Shown piece after piece: positions 8,666 through 17,411 of a DNA stretch of 64,000 bases (position 1 is the first letter of the stretch; each line of letters opens with the position of its first letter). The notes under the pieces are model-generated. The model ran no database searches. It was given only the letters and a program-made list of their open reading frames with translations, and was not told the DNA's origin. A program made the translations under genes and the position numbers. Source of the DNA: PHAA01 sp034927445 (GTDB taxonomy: Bacteria > Bacillota > Syntrophomonadia > Syntrophomonadales > Syntrophomonadaceae); contig JAYFPZ010000044.1 of NCBI GenBank assembly GCA_034927445.1, forward strand, positions 1 to 64,000, given 5' to 3'.

Positions 8666-8929
8666 TCAAGGTTTACAGTCGGGAATAATCACTTTTTCTT
8701 TCACATTATAATTCATGCCCATATATTTGTCGCCTGCTTTAAGTTCACTTAACATTTGATTCAACCGTTTATGCTGGGTTTCCTGCCGTTTAGCGCCGGT
8801 AATCCAGCCGATATAGTCGTTCTTTTGGTAAGGCGGACGTCTGAAATAACTCTCCATTAGCTTGGCCTCAAAGAGCGCCTTCTTAATAAATTCGGGCATA
8901 CTGTGCTGTTTCCGCTTTAAAGCTGACAT
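8666..8929 (-). CDS. YdeI/OmdA-like small protein
   Basis: The 87-residue protein resembles the C-terminal part of the YdeI/OmpD-associated (OmdA) family. The recognisable section is RPPYQKNDYIGWI (about 31-43) followed by KRQETQHKRLNQML (about 47-60), the helix typical of the family. Full-length relatives are longer, so this is a short version. Function unknown; the family name bacteriocin-protection is historical. It lies 25 bp upstream of the transglycosylase start. Confidence 0.6.
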   Translation of the reverse strand: MSALKRKQHSMPEFIKKALFEAKLMESYFRRPPYQKNDYIGWITGAKRQETQHKRLNQMLSELKAGDKYMGMNYNVKEKVIIPDCKP

Positions 8930-8982
8930 CTCAATATCCTCCTGTAAAACTTAAACAATACTATCTGCCGACATTGAAAATA

Positions 8983-10029
8983 CTATACAACCAGATCCAC
9001 ATGCTGGATCGTTCCCGCGGTGCCGTCTTCGTTGAGATAAATGCCGGTCTTGCTTATCTCCCCATTTAACTGGTTGCCGGCGTCTTTAAGGCTGAAATTG
9101 GTAGCGGCGCTGCCCAGGAAGATAGCCCCAACCCCCTTCTGGCCCAGAGCGAGCAATACATCCTGGCCTGCTTCGTTCTTGGTCCAGATGCGCAGCTTGT
9201 CATAAATAGGATCATTTTCATCAATCCAGCCGTTGTTATCAGTGTCATAAGCCGCCAGATCTTTAAAGCCATCTCCGCTGCGGGTCCCGAACAGCTCGCT
9301 GCCATCATTGATGATCCCGTCGTTATTTTGATCCAACGCAATGAAGCCGCTTCCCGGTCCTACAAATGAGATATTCTCAGCAGTTCCATCCGCATCCAGA
9401 TCAAATGCAAACTTGGTCTCCGTCAAACTGGCGGAAGGCGTGTCGAGGTTAATCACCAACGGGTCGACCTTCACGGCATCTCCGGCCCTGAAATTAATGT
9501 TGCTGCTATAGGCAAAATCCCGGCTTACATTAAGTTCAAGCCCTATGGATATTTCCCGCCCGTCTGCGGTCTTAACCAAACCCTGGGCGGCAAAAGACAT
9601 ACTTTCATGTTCAATATATTGTTCGCTGGCAGAATAAATAATACCCCATCCCTGCCTGCTGCTCTGAAGATTAGTTTGAGGCAGCCGTTCAAGGCGGAGA
9701 TCAGTATTATTAAGCCTGATTTTCTCCGGTAAAACGAATTTTATCTTTTTACCGGTAATAGACTCCAAAAACTTCTGCAGCAATAGGATTTTTTGCTTAT
9801 CCTTGTCGCTCAGCTGCACATCAATATCCTGGGCCCCATCGACATTATTTACACTGCTTTTAATATACTGTCCTTCCTCGGATAAGTCTAAAATATCGAT
9901 ATTCTGCAACTTGGTATTACCCGGGCTTGAGCTTGAGTCAGCCCATATTTGAAGCGTTTCCTGCTTTCTATAACTTTCCGAATAGGTGGATCTGCCGGTC
10001 AGAGCCACTGAAGAGCCTGAGATTATCAT
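8983..10029 (-). CDS. Calcium-binding-loop protein of the VCBS/FG-GAP-like type
   Basis: The 348-residue protein carries three acidic calcium-loop motifs in its C-terminal half: DLDADGTAE (about 209-217), DQNNDGIINDGSELFG (about 230-245) and DTDNNGWIDENDP (about 258-270). These match the EF-hand-like repeats of large secreted bacterial proteins in which loops alternate with ELFG segments. There is no clear signal peptide. The N-terminal half is polar and may be an adhesion or structural domain. GAGGGAGGGG precedes the ATG. Probably surface-related, precise role unknown. Confidence 0.6.
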   Translation of the reverse strand: MIISGSSVALTGRSTYSESYRKQETLQIWADSSSSPGNTKLQNIDILDLSEEGQYIKSSVNNVDGAQDIDVQLSDKDKQKILLLQKFLESITGKKIKFVLPEKIRLNNTDLRLERLPQTNLQSSRQGWGIIYSASEQYIEHESMSFAAQGLVKTADGREISIGLELNVSRDFAYSSNINFRAGDAVKVDPLVINLDTPSASLTETKFAFDLDADGTAENISFVGPGSGFIALDQNNDGIINDGSELFGTRSGDGFKDLAAYDTDNNGWIDENDPIYDKLRIWTKNEAGQDVLLALGQKGVGAIFLGSAATNFSLKDAGNQLNGEISKTGIYLNEDGTAGTIQHVDLVV

Positions 10030-10266
10030 TTAAGTCCCCTCCCTCATAACGGTCTAATCAAACGAATTAAACAATCGTCGATGTAGTATATTTATCGGCT
10101 TTTTTTAATTTCCTTACAATATTGTTTTAGTATTAGCCTCAGTAACAGATGGGCCGGCAGAACAATTATGCTTGATTTAACCTGAGATTAGGGGGACGGA
10201 GGTGAAACGATATAATTTGTCTTAATAGGGTAAAATGTTTGGTATATAGGTATGCCCTGCCAAAAT
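10030..10266. other. Intergenic region with no recognised gene
   Basis: About 235 bp between the calcium-loop protein and the gerW terminator. It is AT-rich and holds presumably the promoter of the minus-strand gene ending at 8983. I see no riboswitch, repeat or reading frame worth naming. Confidence 0.4.
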
Positions 10267-10303
10267 AAAGCCAGTTTCTTACATAAAGCAAGAAACTGGC
10301 TTT
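10267..10303 (-). terminator. Intrinsic terminator after gerW
   Basis: AAAGCCAGTTTCTT (10267-10280) pairs perfectly with AAGAAACTGGCTTT (10290-10303). On the minus strand the stem is followed by a T-rich stretch. It lies 60 bp downstream of the gerW stop. Confidence 0.85.
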
Positions 10304-10361
10304 TCAGAATCACTATTTGGTTATCAATGGATTAAACCTGGCGAAAAGAGCTTATGGTGGT

Positions 10362-10715
10362 TTAACAGCAGCAGGAATTGTTGTCTTTTCCCATTTTAGC
10401 CATAACTTCGGGTACTAATTCCACCAGTTTGGCTAAACCGCCCTTTTGGTTGAGCGAGTACACCTGTACTCCATTGTCATCAATGATCAGCAGGGCGGCG
10501 GGGGTAACATTCAAGCCGGCGCCGCCTCCCTCACCTTTGCCGACTCCCTGCTGGGGCGCGTTGCCTTCTCCTCCGCCGGCCCCAAAGCCCATTCTTACGG
10601 AAATCAGAGGTATTATGGTTTTGCCGTTGCTTACGATAGGTTCTCCCACCACGGTTTTGGCCTGGATCATATTCTCCAGATGAGTAATCATGGCTTCGAT
10701 ATTTTCTTTAAGCAT
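10362..10715 (-). CDS. gerW: GerW family sporulation/germination protein
   Basis: The 117-residue protein shows the GerW (YtfJ) pattern: N-terminal ENIEAMITHLENMI, the central GEPI..GKTIIPLISVRMGFGAGGGEG strand and glycine-rich loop, and LLIIDDNGVQVYSL. It ends in a Cys triplet (CCC). YtfJ is a spore protein needed for efficient germination in Bacillus. The start overlaps the end of the DUF2953 gene by 8 bp, giving the same ytfI-ytfJ pairing as in Bacillus and placing the organism among spore formers. Confidence 0.9.
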   Translation of the reverse strand: MLKENIEAMITHLENMIQAKTVVGEPIVSNGKTIIPLISVRMGFGAGGGEGNAPQQGVGKGEGGGAGLNVTPAALLIIDDNGVQVYSLNQKGGLAKLVELVPEVMAKMGKDNNSCCC

Positions 10716-11382
10716 ACTTTACATCCTCCTTTGGTTTTTTTCCAAATTTTATTCGCGGCCACCAAATGGCTCTGACCGGCTTCATCAATAAGATACCTAT
10801 TGCGGTTAGAATAATCTGCAAGGGGATAAGCCATCCCTGTAAGCTTCCCTTAAGATCTATCACCTCCTCCGTAAAGTCAGGATTTAGGTTGATAGAATAG
10901 TTCTTAATATTCAGGGCATATATCCATCCCAGTACAATTCCGGTTAAAGCCGGATCATCAAACCCATAAACTCCGGATAGGTTTATTTTCAGGTGCAAAG
11001 CCCGCACCAGCTTATGTACTCCCTTCTTAACGGCCTTGAAGAACTCGAGGTTCAGGAAAGCGGTTAGGCTGCCCTTTGATTTTCTCCGGCGTTTCGGATC
11101 GTCCTTATCTTTTTTATTATCTGGGGAGGGCTTGTTTTCCTTTCCGGGCTTGGGGAAAATAAGTTTTTTGAACCCTAATATACCTAATTCCCCCTGTGTT
11201 TCACCCGGTTGGTGAATCAGGTTAAAGCTGAATATTCCTCCAGCCCAGCCTACGCCTACCCGGCCCTTAAAGCTCAAACTCTCCCCTAATTCCCCCTCAA
11301 GGTCAAAACGAATCGGAGCTATTAATACTATTCCGACCAGGATAGCTAAAAAACAGAGGGTATAGATTATTACGGCAATCAT
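10708..11382 (-). CDS. DUF2953 protein (YtfI-like)
   Basis: The 224-residue protein has an N-terminal hydrophobic helix (about 3-24), a highly charged linker (about 73-105, KDKDDPKRRRKSKG) and a C-terminal hydrophobic stretch (about 180-205). This is the DUF2953 layout, and its gene is next to gerW as in Bacillus (ytfI-ytfJ). It probably works with GerW in spores. It overlaps the upstream anti-sigma gene by 4 bp, so an ECF operon reads into the two sporulation genes. Confidence 0.75.
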   Translation of the reverse strand: MIAVIIYTLCFLAILVGIVLIAPIRFDLEGELGESLSFKGRVGVGWAGGIFSFNLIHQPGETQGELGILGFKKLIFPKPGKENKPSPDNKKDKDDPKRRRKSKGSLTAFLNLEFFKAVKKGVHKLVRALHLKINLSGVYGFDDPALTGIVLGWIYALNIKNYSINLNPDFTEEVIDLKGSLQGWLIPLQIILTAIGILLMKPVRAIWWPRIKFGKKPKEDVKYA

Positions 11383-11813
11383 CCTTTGCCTCCCTTCGGG
11401 GAAGGCAAGACCAAACGCCGGGTCAAGGCGATGGTGCCTGACAGCAGCCGGGGAATCTGATTACTGGTAACGCGGCTCACGGCGGATATCAGATTCACGC
11501 CTGGAAAATAGCTGGCTCCCATTATAGCCGGCTGCCAGGCTAATTTTTGGGCCTCCCAATAAGCGGTCCGGGATTTGTCATTATGCTGCCGGTTCTGAAT
11601 AGCCTGGCTGATAATTTGTTGGCGCAGATAAGGCAATGCAACAGGAAGTTCGGCTTCATCAGGCTGCCCCAACTCCAACCACAGGAGTTGCAGGCGCGCC
11701 ATTTCTTGCCGGCATAAACGGCACTGGCCCAGATGCTCATTAACTGATTGGCGGGCCTGAGGGTCCAGTTCCCCATCCAGATACATTTGCAAACTTTCCT
11801 GACTGCACTGCAT
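11379..11813 (-). CDS. Zinc-finger anti-sigma factor
   Basis: The product has a zf-HC2 anti-sigma domain at its N-terminus: CSQESLQMYLDGEL, then HLGQCRLCRQE carrying the HxxxCxxC zinc site. It would bind and silence the ECF sigma factor encoded just upstream (overlapping). ATG 11813 is chosen because GGGAGGG is correctly placed, rather than 11834. Unusually, no clear transmembrane helix follows, so this anti-sigma may be soluble and perhaps redox- or zinc-responsive through its cysteines. Confidence 0.8.
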   Translation of the reverse strand: MQCSQESLQMYLDGELDPQARQSVNEHLGQCRLCRQEMARLQLLWLELGQPDEAELPVALPYLRQQIISQAIQNRQHNDKSRTAYWEAQKLAWQPAIMGASYFPGVNLISAVSRVTSNQIPRLLSGTIALTRRLVLPSPKGGKG

Positions 11814-11817
11814 TGAT

Positions 11818-12393
11818 TTATCCCTCCCAAGCATAGTAGGCAGACAACCCTTGGCGCAAAGCCGCGCGAGCGCGGAACAAATTAGTCTTGACCGTGCCTA
11901 AGGGCACCCCGATTTCCTCAGCAATTTCCTGGTAGCTCAACCCCTCCTGATGCCGCAGGATAATCAACAACCGGTAAGCTTGAGGCAGCCTGTTTATGGC
12001 CTCCCTCAGAAATTGATTGGTTTCCCGCCATTCAATTTCCTGCACCGGATTTTCCCGGGAGGCTATGGTATCAGCCAGGGTGATTTGACTATCCGCCAAA
12101 GGCTGATCCAGGAACAAAGAGGAAGGGGAACGCTTCTGCAAGAAATCCAGGCAGGTATTAACTGCAACCCGGCGCAGCCATGGCTTAAAGGGCCGGCTTA
12201 CTTGATATGTATCGAGGCCTTGAAAAACCCGGATGAAGGTTTCTTGCGTCAGATCCAGGGCATCCTCACGAATACCGCTGAAATTGAGGCACAGGCGGTA
12301 TATATAGCCTTCATAACGGCGCATCAATTCCTGGAAGGCCGATTCCTGCATTTCCCTGCACTTTATTACCAACTGGCGATCGTCATCAGCCAA
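11818..12393 (-). CDS. ECF sigma factor
   Basis: This 191-residue RpoE-type sigma-70 factor has region 2 at about 15-80 (MRRYEGYIYRLC, ALDLTQETFIRVF) and region 4 at about 128-180 (LPQAYRLLIILRHQEGLSYQEIAEEIGVPLGTVKTNLFRAR). The start is TTG at 12393, preceded by AAGGAGAGGAG. A matching ECF promoter lies 40 bp upstream, indicating autoregulation. The operon continues into the anti-sigma factor, DUF2953 and gerW genes. Confidence 0.9.
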   Translation of the reverse strand: MADDDRQLVIKCREMQESAFQELMRRYEGYIYRLCLNFSGIREDALDLTQETFIRVFQGLDTYQVSRPFKPWLRRVAVNTCLDFLQKRSPSSLFLDQPLADSQITLADTIASRENPVQEIEWRETNQFLREAINRLPQAYRLLIILRHQEGLSYQEIAEEIGVPLGTVKTNLFRARAALRQGLSAYYAWEG

Positions 12394-12434
12394 CTGAAGT
12401 CTCCTCTCCTTCTCACTCAGACTTCACCACCCTA

Positions 12435-12460
12435 TACCGGAGTTCATTAAAAAAGTTTCA
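12435..12460 (-). promoter_or_regulatory. ECF-type promoter of the sigma operon
   Basis: On the minus strand TGAAAC (12455-12460) is followed after 16 bp by GGTA (12435-12438). This is close to the ECF consensus of a GAAC-type -35 and a CGTA/CGTC-type -10. It suggests the sigma factor drives its own operon. Confidence 0.6.
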
Positions 12461-12600
12461 TAGTTTTTAATTTTTTTATTTATTTTTATAGTACCCAATT
12501 TTGCGATAAATCGCCTTACATTATATAATTATCGAGCCGGCAGCAGGAATTTGGCTGGATTTAGGGAACTATTTAAAAAATTTGAAATAGGAGGGCAGAT

Positions 12601-13179
12601 ATGCCAGCATACATTACCGGGCCAATGAGAGAACAGATTGAAAAAGACGTAACCGCAGCTAAAAATAATTTAAAAATGGAAAAAGTAGTCTTATCTATGG
12701 AGGAAATTGCCGTTCTCTATAAGGAAGGGAAGATTACCGTCGCTCCCGATTTTCAAATCCTGTTCCGCTGGTCTAATTTTCAACAAACCCGGTTTATTGA
12801 ATCGATTTTAGTGGAATTTCCCATCCCCTCTATAATTATGGCGGAAAATGAACAGCAAAAATGGGTGCTGGTAGATGGTTTACAGCGTTTATCAACGGTT
12901 TTGTCCTTTTTGGGAGTTTTACAGGGAAAGGAAATGGAAGACAAGAATAATTGGACCATGTGCAAAGGGGAACTGGTAGAATCTCTGGATGGCTTCAATT
13001 TTCATAATCTGCCGGCCAAGCTGCAGCAGAAAATAAAACATGCGCTGTGCAAAATTGAAATTATTAAATGGAATCATAACCCCGATATGCAGTATATATT
13101 ATTGAACCGGCTAAACTCGGGCGGGGCAATGGTTACCGACCAGGAGATAAAAAATTGCATCTTTAGAACTCTCCTTTGA
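12601..13179 (+). CDS. Short DUF262 (GmrSD-N/ParB-like) protein, probably truncated
   Basis: The 192 residues match the N-terminal DUF262 domain: PDFQILFRWSNFQQTRFIESI (about 44-64), FPIPSII (about 69-75) and VDGLQRLSTVLSF (about 90-102), where the family usually has DGQQR. The protein stops right after DQEIKNCIFR, the point where typical members (300-600 residues, GmrS N-terminus of type IV restriction enzymes) continue. It has no DUF1524 HNH partner. I read it as a remnant or a minimal stand-alone domain. AGGAGGGCAG precedes the ATG. Confidence 0.7.
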   Translation: MPAYITGPMREQIEKDVTAAKNNLKMEKVVLSMEEIAVLYKEGKITVAPDFQILFRWSNFQQTRFIESILVEFPIPSIIMAENEQQKWVLVDGLQRLSTVLSFLGVLQGKEMEDKNNWTMCKGELVESLDGFNFHNLPAKLQQKIKHALCKIEIIKWNHNPDMQYILLNRLNSGGAMVTDQEIKNCIFRTLL

Positions 13180-13309
13180 TCGCGGAAATAATAAGGGGCC
13201 GGGGGAAGCCGGGCACAACTCCCAAGCCTGCCATTAATCCGGCCCTATTCTCCGCTTATTAAACCATTTTAATATTGAAATCTTCGCTGATCTTCAAGTG
13301 GACTTTATC

Positions 13310-14479
13310 TCAATCACGGTGCAAAGCAACGATTGGATCGAGCCGGGCCGCGCGGTTGGCGGGATAAACCCCGAAAATCAACCCAACTCCGGCCGAAAAG
13401 CCGAAGGCTAAGGCCACCGTCGTCCAGGAGACCAGGGGGGGCCACTTGGCGAAGTGGGCCACCAGCCAGGCGCCGCTGTATCCAATGGCGGTACCTAATA
13501 TACCTCCTAGTAAGCACAATACCACCGCTTCCACCAGGAACTGGATCAATATATCCCGCCGTCTGGCTCCCAGAGCCATGCGAATGCCAATTTCCCTCGT
13601 CCTTTCGGTAACTGAAACCAGCATTATATTCATAACTCCGATTCCGCCAACTACTAAAGAAATCCCGGCTATGCTGCTGACAATCAGACTGATAATACTG
13701 GTGACCTGGTTGACCTCCTGCATACTGCTTAACATGCTTTCACTTTTATAATGATCGGCCGCCTGGTGGCGCCGCTCCAGGATCTTAACGGCTCCGTTCA
13801 TGGCTTCCTCCACCGAGGCCTTGCTGGCCGCACTGCCCCACATCTGATAGATGGTATCATCGCCCCGAATGCTGTTGGAGAAAGATATGGGGATATAGGC
13901 GCTGTTCATGGAACTGCCGAAAAGCGAAGGATTGGTCTCAATAACGCCTATAACCACCGCTGAATTGCCCGATATATTGACCTGCTGGCCCAGCGGGTTT
14001 AATGACCCAAACAACTCCCGGGCGGCATTTCCATCCAGGACAATCACCCGGCGGAGGCTGTCTTGATCTTCCTCACTTATGAACCGGCCGGTCTGCATGG
14101 CCAGGTTTCTGACCTGGGCAAAATCACTGGTTGTTCCGGTAATCTGAAGCTCGCTCCCGCCCCGGGGGCCTTGCACTTGCATGACCAAATCCTGACTGGG
14201 GGCCAGATACTTAACCTGCGGCGCTGCCGCTTTGATAATCTGGATATCGACCATTTGCATGTCACCCGGGTGGACTACCCCATCTATATAAACCACAAAA
14301 AGGTTGGTACCCATTTTCTCCATCTCGGAATTCAGAGCAGCCCGGCCTCCCTGCCCAATGGCAACCACGGCAATAACCGCGGCTATTCCAATGGTTATGC
14401 CGAGGGTCGTCAAAAGCGATCTCAGTTTACTGCCTTTCAGACTGATCAGAGACACCCGTACAAGTTCGCGCAGGTTCAT
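13310..14479 (-). CDS. MacB-type ABC transporter permease
   Basis: The 389-residue permease has one N-terminal helix (about 18-42), a large extracytoplasmic MacB-PCD domain (about 45-260) and three C-terminal FtsX helices (about 270-385). The conserved ERTREIGIRMALGARRRDI coupling segment is at about 291-309. With the adjacent ATPase and adaptor it forms a MacA-MacB-like exporter for peptides, antibiotics or lipids. It overlaps the ATPase gene by 4 bp. The permease carries no fused ATPase, the arrangement usual in Firmicutes. Confidence 0.9.
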   Translation of the reverse strand: MNLRELVRVSLISLKGSKLRSLLTTLGITIGIAAVIAVVAIGQGGRAALNSEMEKMGTNLFVVYIDGVVHPGDMQMVDIQIIKAAAPQVKYLAPSQDLVMQVQGPRGGSELQITGTTSDFAQVRNLAMQTGRFISEEDQDSLRRVIVLDGNAARELFGSLNPLGQQVNISGNSAVVIGVIETNPSLFGSSMNSAYIPISFSNSIRGDDTIYQMWGSAASKASVEEAMNGAVKILERRHQAADHYKSESMLSSMQEVNQVTSIISLIVSSIAGISLVVGGIGVMNIMLVSVTERTREIGIRMALGARRRDILIQFLVEAVVLCLLGGILGTAIGYSGAWLVAHFAKWPPLVSWTTVALAFGFSAGVGLIFGVYPANRAARLDPIVALHRD

Positions 14480-15204
14480 GCCTTTACCACCTGCCTTTCC
14501 GGGGGGATAGACTGTGGCTGGGGGTGGAAAAGCACCGCTTCGTCAGCGATTAGCCGGCCGTCGCTTAAACGCAGGAGACGGTTAGTGAAGGCGGCGATTT
14601 CAGGTTCATGGGTAACTACGACGATGGTGGAACCGTGCTGATTCAAATCCCGGAATATTTCCATTATCTCCTGGCTGGTATGGGTATCCAGCGCTCCGGT
14701 AGGCTCATCGGCCAGAATTAAAGCAGGATTATTTACCAGGGCCCGGGCTATGGCAACCCTTTGGTTTTGTCCCCCCGATAATTCATGGGGCCGGTGCCAC
14801 CAGCGCTGGGCCAAACCCAGCCGTTCCAGGGCACCCATCGCCGATTTACGACGCTCGGACGGTTTGATCCCGGCATAGACCATTGGTACTTCCACATTCT
14901 CCAAAGCAGTCAAGCGGGGTAAAAGATTGAATGATTGAAAGACAAAACCAATTTTCTGGTTTCTGACCCAGGCCCGTTCATCTTCCTTTAATCCGTCGGT
15001 TTGGGTCCCGTCCAGAAAATAGCTGCCCTCGGTGGGGGTATCCAGCAAACCCAAAAGGTTCATGAGAGTTGATTTGCCTGAACCGGACGCCCCCATTACA
15101 GCTATGAACTCACCCTCGTCAACCTTGAAGGATATTCCCTGTAGAGCCCCGACCTCAAGGTTGCCCGACTTGTAAAGCTTGTGCAGATTTTCCACCCTGA
15201 TCAT
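14476..15204 (-). CDS. ABC transporter ATPase (MacB/LolD type)
   Basis: This is a 242-residue ATPase with Walker A GASGSGKST (about 38-46), the signature LSGGQNQRVAIARAL (about 144-158), Walker B LILADEPTGALD (about 163-174) and the switch His in VVVTHE (about 198-203). The signature reads LSGGQ with the N-Q-R-V variant common in this family. It powers the adjoining FtsX-like permease. Stop and start overlap on both sides show tight coupling within a three-gene operon. Confidence 0.93.
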   Translation of the reverse strand: MIRVENLHKLYKSGNLEVGALQGISFKVDEGEFIAVMGASGSGKSTLMNLLGLLDTPTEGSYFLDGTQTDGLKEDERAWVRNQKIGFVFQSFNLLPRLTALENVEVPMVYAGIKPSERRKSAMGALERLGLAQRWWHRPHELSGGQNQRVAIARALVNNPALILADEPTGALDTHTSQEIMEIFRDLNQHGSTIVVVTHEPEIAAFTNRLLRLSDGRLIADEAVLFHPQPQSIPPERQVVKA

Positions 15205-16490
15205 GATTGGATTTCCTCCGGTGCCACAATGGCCTTTTGTCCGTTAAGCAATTGCGGAGACGGATTCTTGACCACTTCTTCGCCTTCCTCCAAACCGGAT
15301 ACGACTATTTCGCTTAAATCATTGCCCCGCTGCGTTTCTATAGTTCTGAGCTCCAGGACGCCATTTTTAAGCACCCATACCTGCTTCTGCTCTTCATTTT
15401 CTACAACCGCTTCGATAGGCACAACCAATGCATCCTTAACCTCCATGGTGGTAATCGATAAATTCACATTATACCCCAGCTTAAGCCGGCTGCTGTCCCC
15501 CTGCAGCTGCACCGCCACCGGTATTTTCATGACTGCGGAAGATCCGTTCTGGCCTTGTTCCTGAATCGCTGCCGCTCCAATACTGGTTATAGTTCCCGCA
15601 AAAGTTTGTCCCGGCAAAGCCAGACAGGTAATTGCGACTGCCTGCCCAACCTGCAGCTCTCCCCCGTCCACTTCGTTGACCCGGGATACGGCCTGGAGGG
15701 CTTGGTCATTGGCTATAACTATCAGTTCGCTGCCCGCTTGGATACGATCTCCGGCTTTGACGTCCGCCGCAATAACCACCCCGTCAAATGCCGCGGTAAA
15801 AGTAGCTAATTCCAAGCGTTCCTGGCACTGAGCCACTTCCTGGGCGGCCAGTTCAACCTGAGTCTGCAGAGCGGCAATTTGCTTTTGCGATACTCCCTTT
15901 TCATTCCGGACCTGAGCCTCCTGGTAGGCAGTGTAACTATTTTGCAGAATTGATTCCGCTTCCTCCAGATCTGCAAGGCTGCTGGCCCCGGCCGCAAATA
16001 GTGACTTGATGCGGTCTCTATGGTTCTTGTCCTTTATATAGGCGGCTTCAGCCGCTTTAAACTGCTGTTCGTCATTGCTGGCCATAGCTCCGGCCAGTTC
16101 AGCTTCTTTACCGGCCAAATTGGATAGAGCTTGCTGGTATAAACGGCCCAGCTCCATGGTATCCAAACGTCCCAGAACCTGCCCCTGGGTTACCCGGTCT
16201 CCGAGTTTAACGTTCAATTCCATTAAGGTGCTTTCCACCGGTGAAAAAAAGGTCTGCTGGTTTTGGGCTTCCAGATTGCCATTGGTGAAGACTACCCGCC
16301 TGACATCCTGCCTTTCAATCTTGCCGGTCTTTACCAGGGCAGTTTTGCCACTTTGATGGGTTGCTCCCCAAACGGCTGCAAAAATCACGAGCAGGCCCAC
16401 CAGCCCGGCAACTTTAGCCCACCGGGGCCAGCTTTTTACAGTGTTCAGGCCAGACTCCCCCCATTTCCTAAGGTTAAGCTTAGAATTCAT
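15201..16490 (-). CDS. HlyD/MacA-like efflux adaptor (membrane fusion protein)
   Basis: Starting at ATG 16490 (GGGGGAGAAG upstream), the protein has one N-terminal membrane anchor (about 22-42), a barrel-sandwich hybrid or lipoyl part split by an alpha hairpin (about 75-230), and a C-terminal beta-barrel (RIQAGSELIVIAN, EVDGGELQVGQ). It is the first gene of the three-gene exporter operon and would connect the permease to the extracytoplasmic side. Substrate is not evident. In Gram-positive relatives such operons often export antimicrobial peptides or lipids. Confidence 0.88.
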   Translation of the reverse strand: MNSKLNLRKWGESGLNTVKSWPRWAKVAGLVGLLVIFAAVWGATHQSGKTALVKTGKIERQDVRRVVFTNGNLEAQNQQTFFSPVESTLMELNVKLGDRVTQGQVLGRLDTMELGRLYQQALSNLAGKEAELAGAMASNDEQQFKAAEAAYIKDKNHRDRIKSLFAAGASSLADLEEAESILQNSYTAYQEAQVRNEKGVSQKQIAALQTQVELAAQEVAQCQERLELATFTAAFDGVVIAADVKAGDRIQAGSELIVIANDQALQAVSRVNEVDGGELQVGQAVAITCLALPGQTFAGTITSIGAAAIQEQGQNGSSAVMKIPVAVQLQGDSSRLKLGYNVNLSITTMEVKDALVVPIEAVVENEEQKQVWVLKNGVLELRTIETQRGNDLSEIVVSGLEEGEEVVKNPSPQLLNGQKAIVAPEEIQS

Positions 16491-16621
16491 AATAATTTCT
16501 TCTCCCCCAACCATATTGCTACATATTATAATAACGTATCCCGGGGCTAAAACCCCTGCAAAATAATAATTAATTTTTGCCAGGACATTAAGTAATACTA
16601 ATAATTACGTTTATTTACCAA

Positions 16622-16665
16622 GAAAAAAGGCAGTTCACTGTCGTAAACTACCTTTCTTTTAAATA
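16622..16665 (-). terminator. Terminator after the CBO0543 genes
   Basis: AGGCAGTT pairs with AACTACCT (one mismatch) around a short loop. On the minus strand the hairpin is followed by CCTTTTTTC. It lies between the efflux operon start and the end of the CBO0543 gene at 16816. The rest of 16515-16815 holds no gene that I can see. Confidence 0.55.
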
Positions 16666-16815
16666 CCCCACCAATTGTGTATAGATTCTCCTATTAAATT
16701 ATCAGGCGGTATCATCCCTTTTCCTGATGGTCCCTCCAGAATAAAGTTTATTATTAAATGATAGATCTGACCATTAGATTGAATCAACCTGATAACCGGG
16801 CTTAAACCGGACCAG

Positions 16816-17376
16816 TTATTTTTGGCTGTTAGCAGTAATTGTATTGAGTTTGATTACCATTGCTTTGACGCATATGGCCAAGGCAATATATATAGGGAAT
16901 CCGTAATAATATTTCCAGGTAATGGTCTGATAAATACCTCCCCAGACGAAGATGGGCTCCAAAATAAAACTAAATACTGCGGACATAACCACCGTCGCAA
17001 TTATGAACTTTTTCCAAGTAGTGAAATACTGATAAATAAATGAATATGCTACCGGCAGGCTAGCTAGATCAATAGACGTTATCGGGGGGAACAGAGGAAT
17101 CAAGTCGATTGAATAATCCCATAAGGTCAGCTCCTCCCCCAGTTCATCAAGCACTAAAGCTATGATAGATACCAAGCCTGTAAACAAGACAATTTCAACC
17201 AGCCTGGATTTATCGACCAGCTTCCACCAAACATAGGCGGAAACTATGAATAGTATCAGCAGTAACCACCATTTGAAATGAAACACATCGTTAAGTCTCC
17301 ATTCTTCATAGCGTATAGACAGCAGGTACCATTGCAGTTCTAAAGCCGAAATCGGTTCTGAAGCGGTTGGTTGCAT
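16816..17376 (-). CDS. CBO0543 family membrane protein (copy 1)
   Basis: It resembles the CBO0543 family of Clostridia and Bacilli: a short polar N-terminus, the conserved NDVFHFKWWLLL (about 29-40) and five hydrophobic segments. It ends in WKYYYGFPIYIALAICVKAMV. ATG 17376 is chosen because AAAGGAGG precedes it, rather than 17406. It is a paralogue of the neighbouring gene. The family is found in spore formers and its function is unknown. Confidence 0.75.
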   Translation of the reverse strand: MQPTASEPISALELQWYLLSIRYEEWRLNDVFHFKWWLLLILFIVSAYVWWKLVDKSRLVEIVLFTGLVSIIALVLDELGEELTLWDYSIDLIPLFPPITSIDLASLPVAYSFIYQYFTTWKKFIIATVVMSAVFSFILEPIFVWGGIYQTITWKYYYGFPIYIALAICVKAMVIKLNTITANSQK

Positions 17377-17411
17377 GGCTGCCTCCTTTAAATCTTTAAG
17401 TTCCATTTGGG

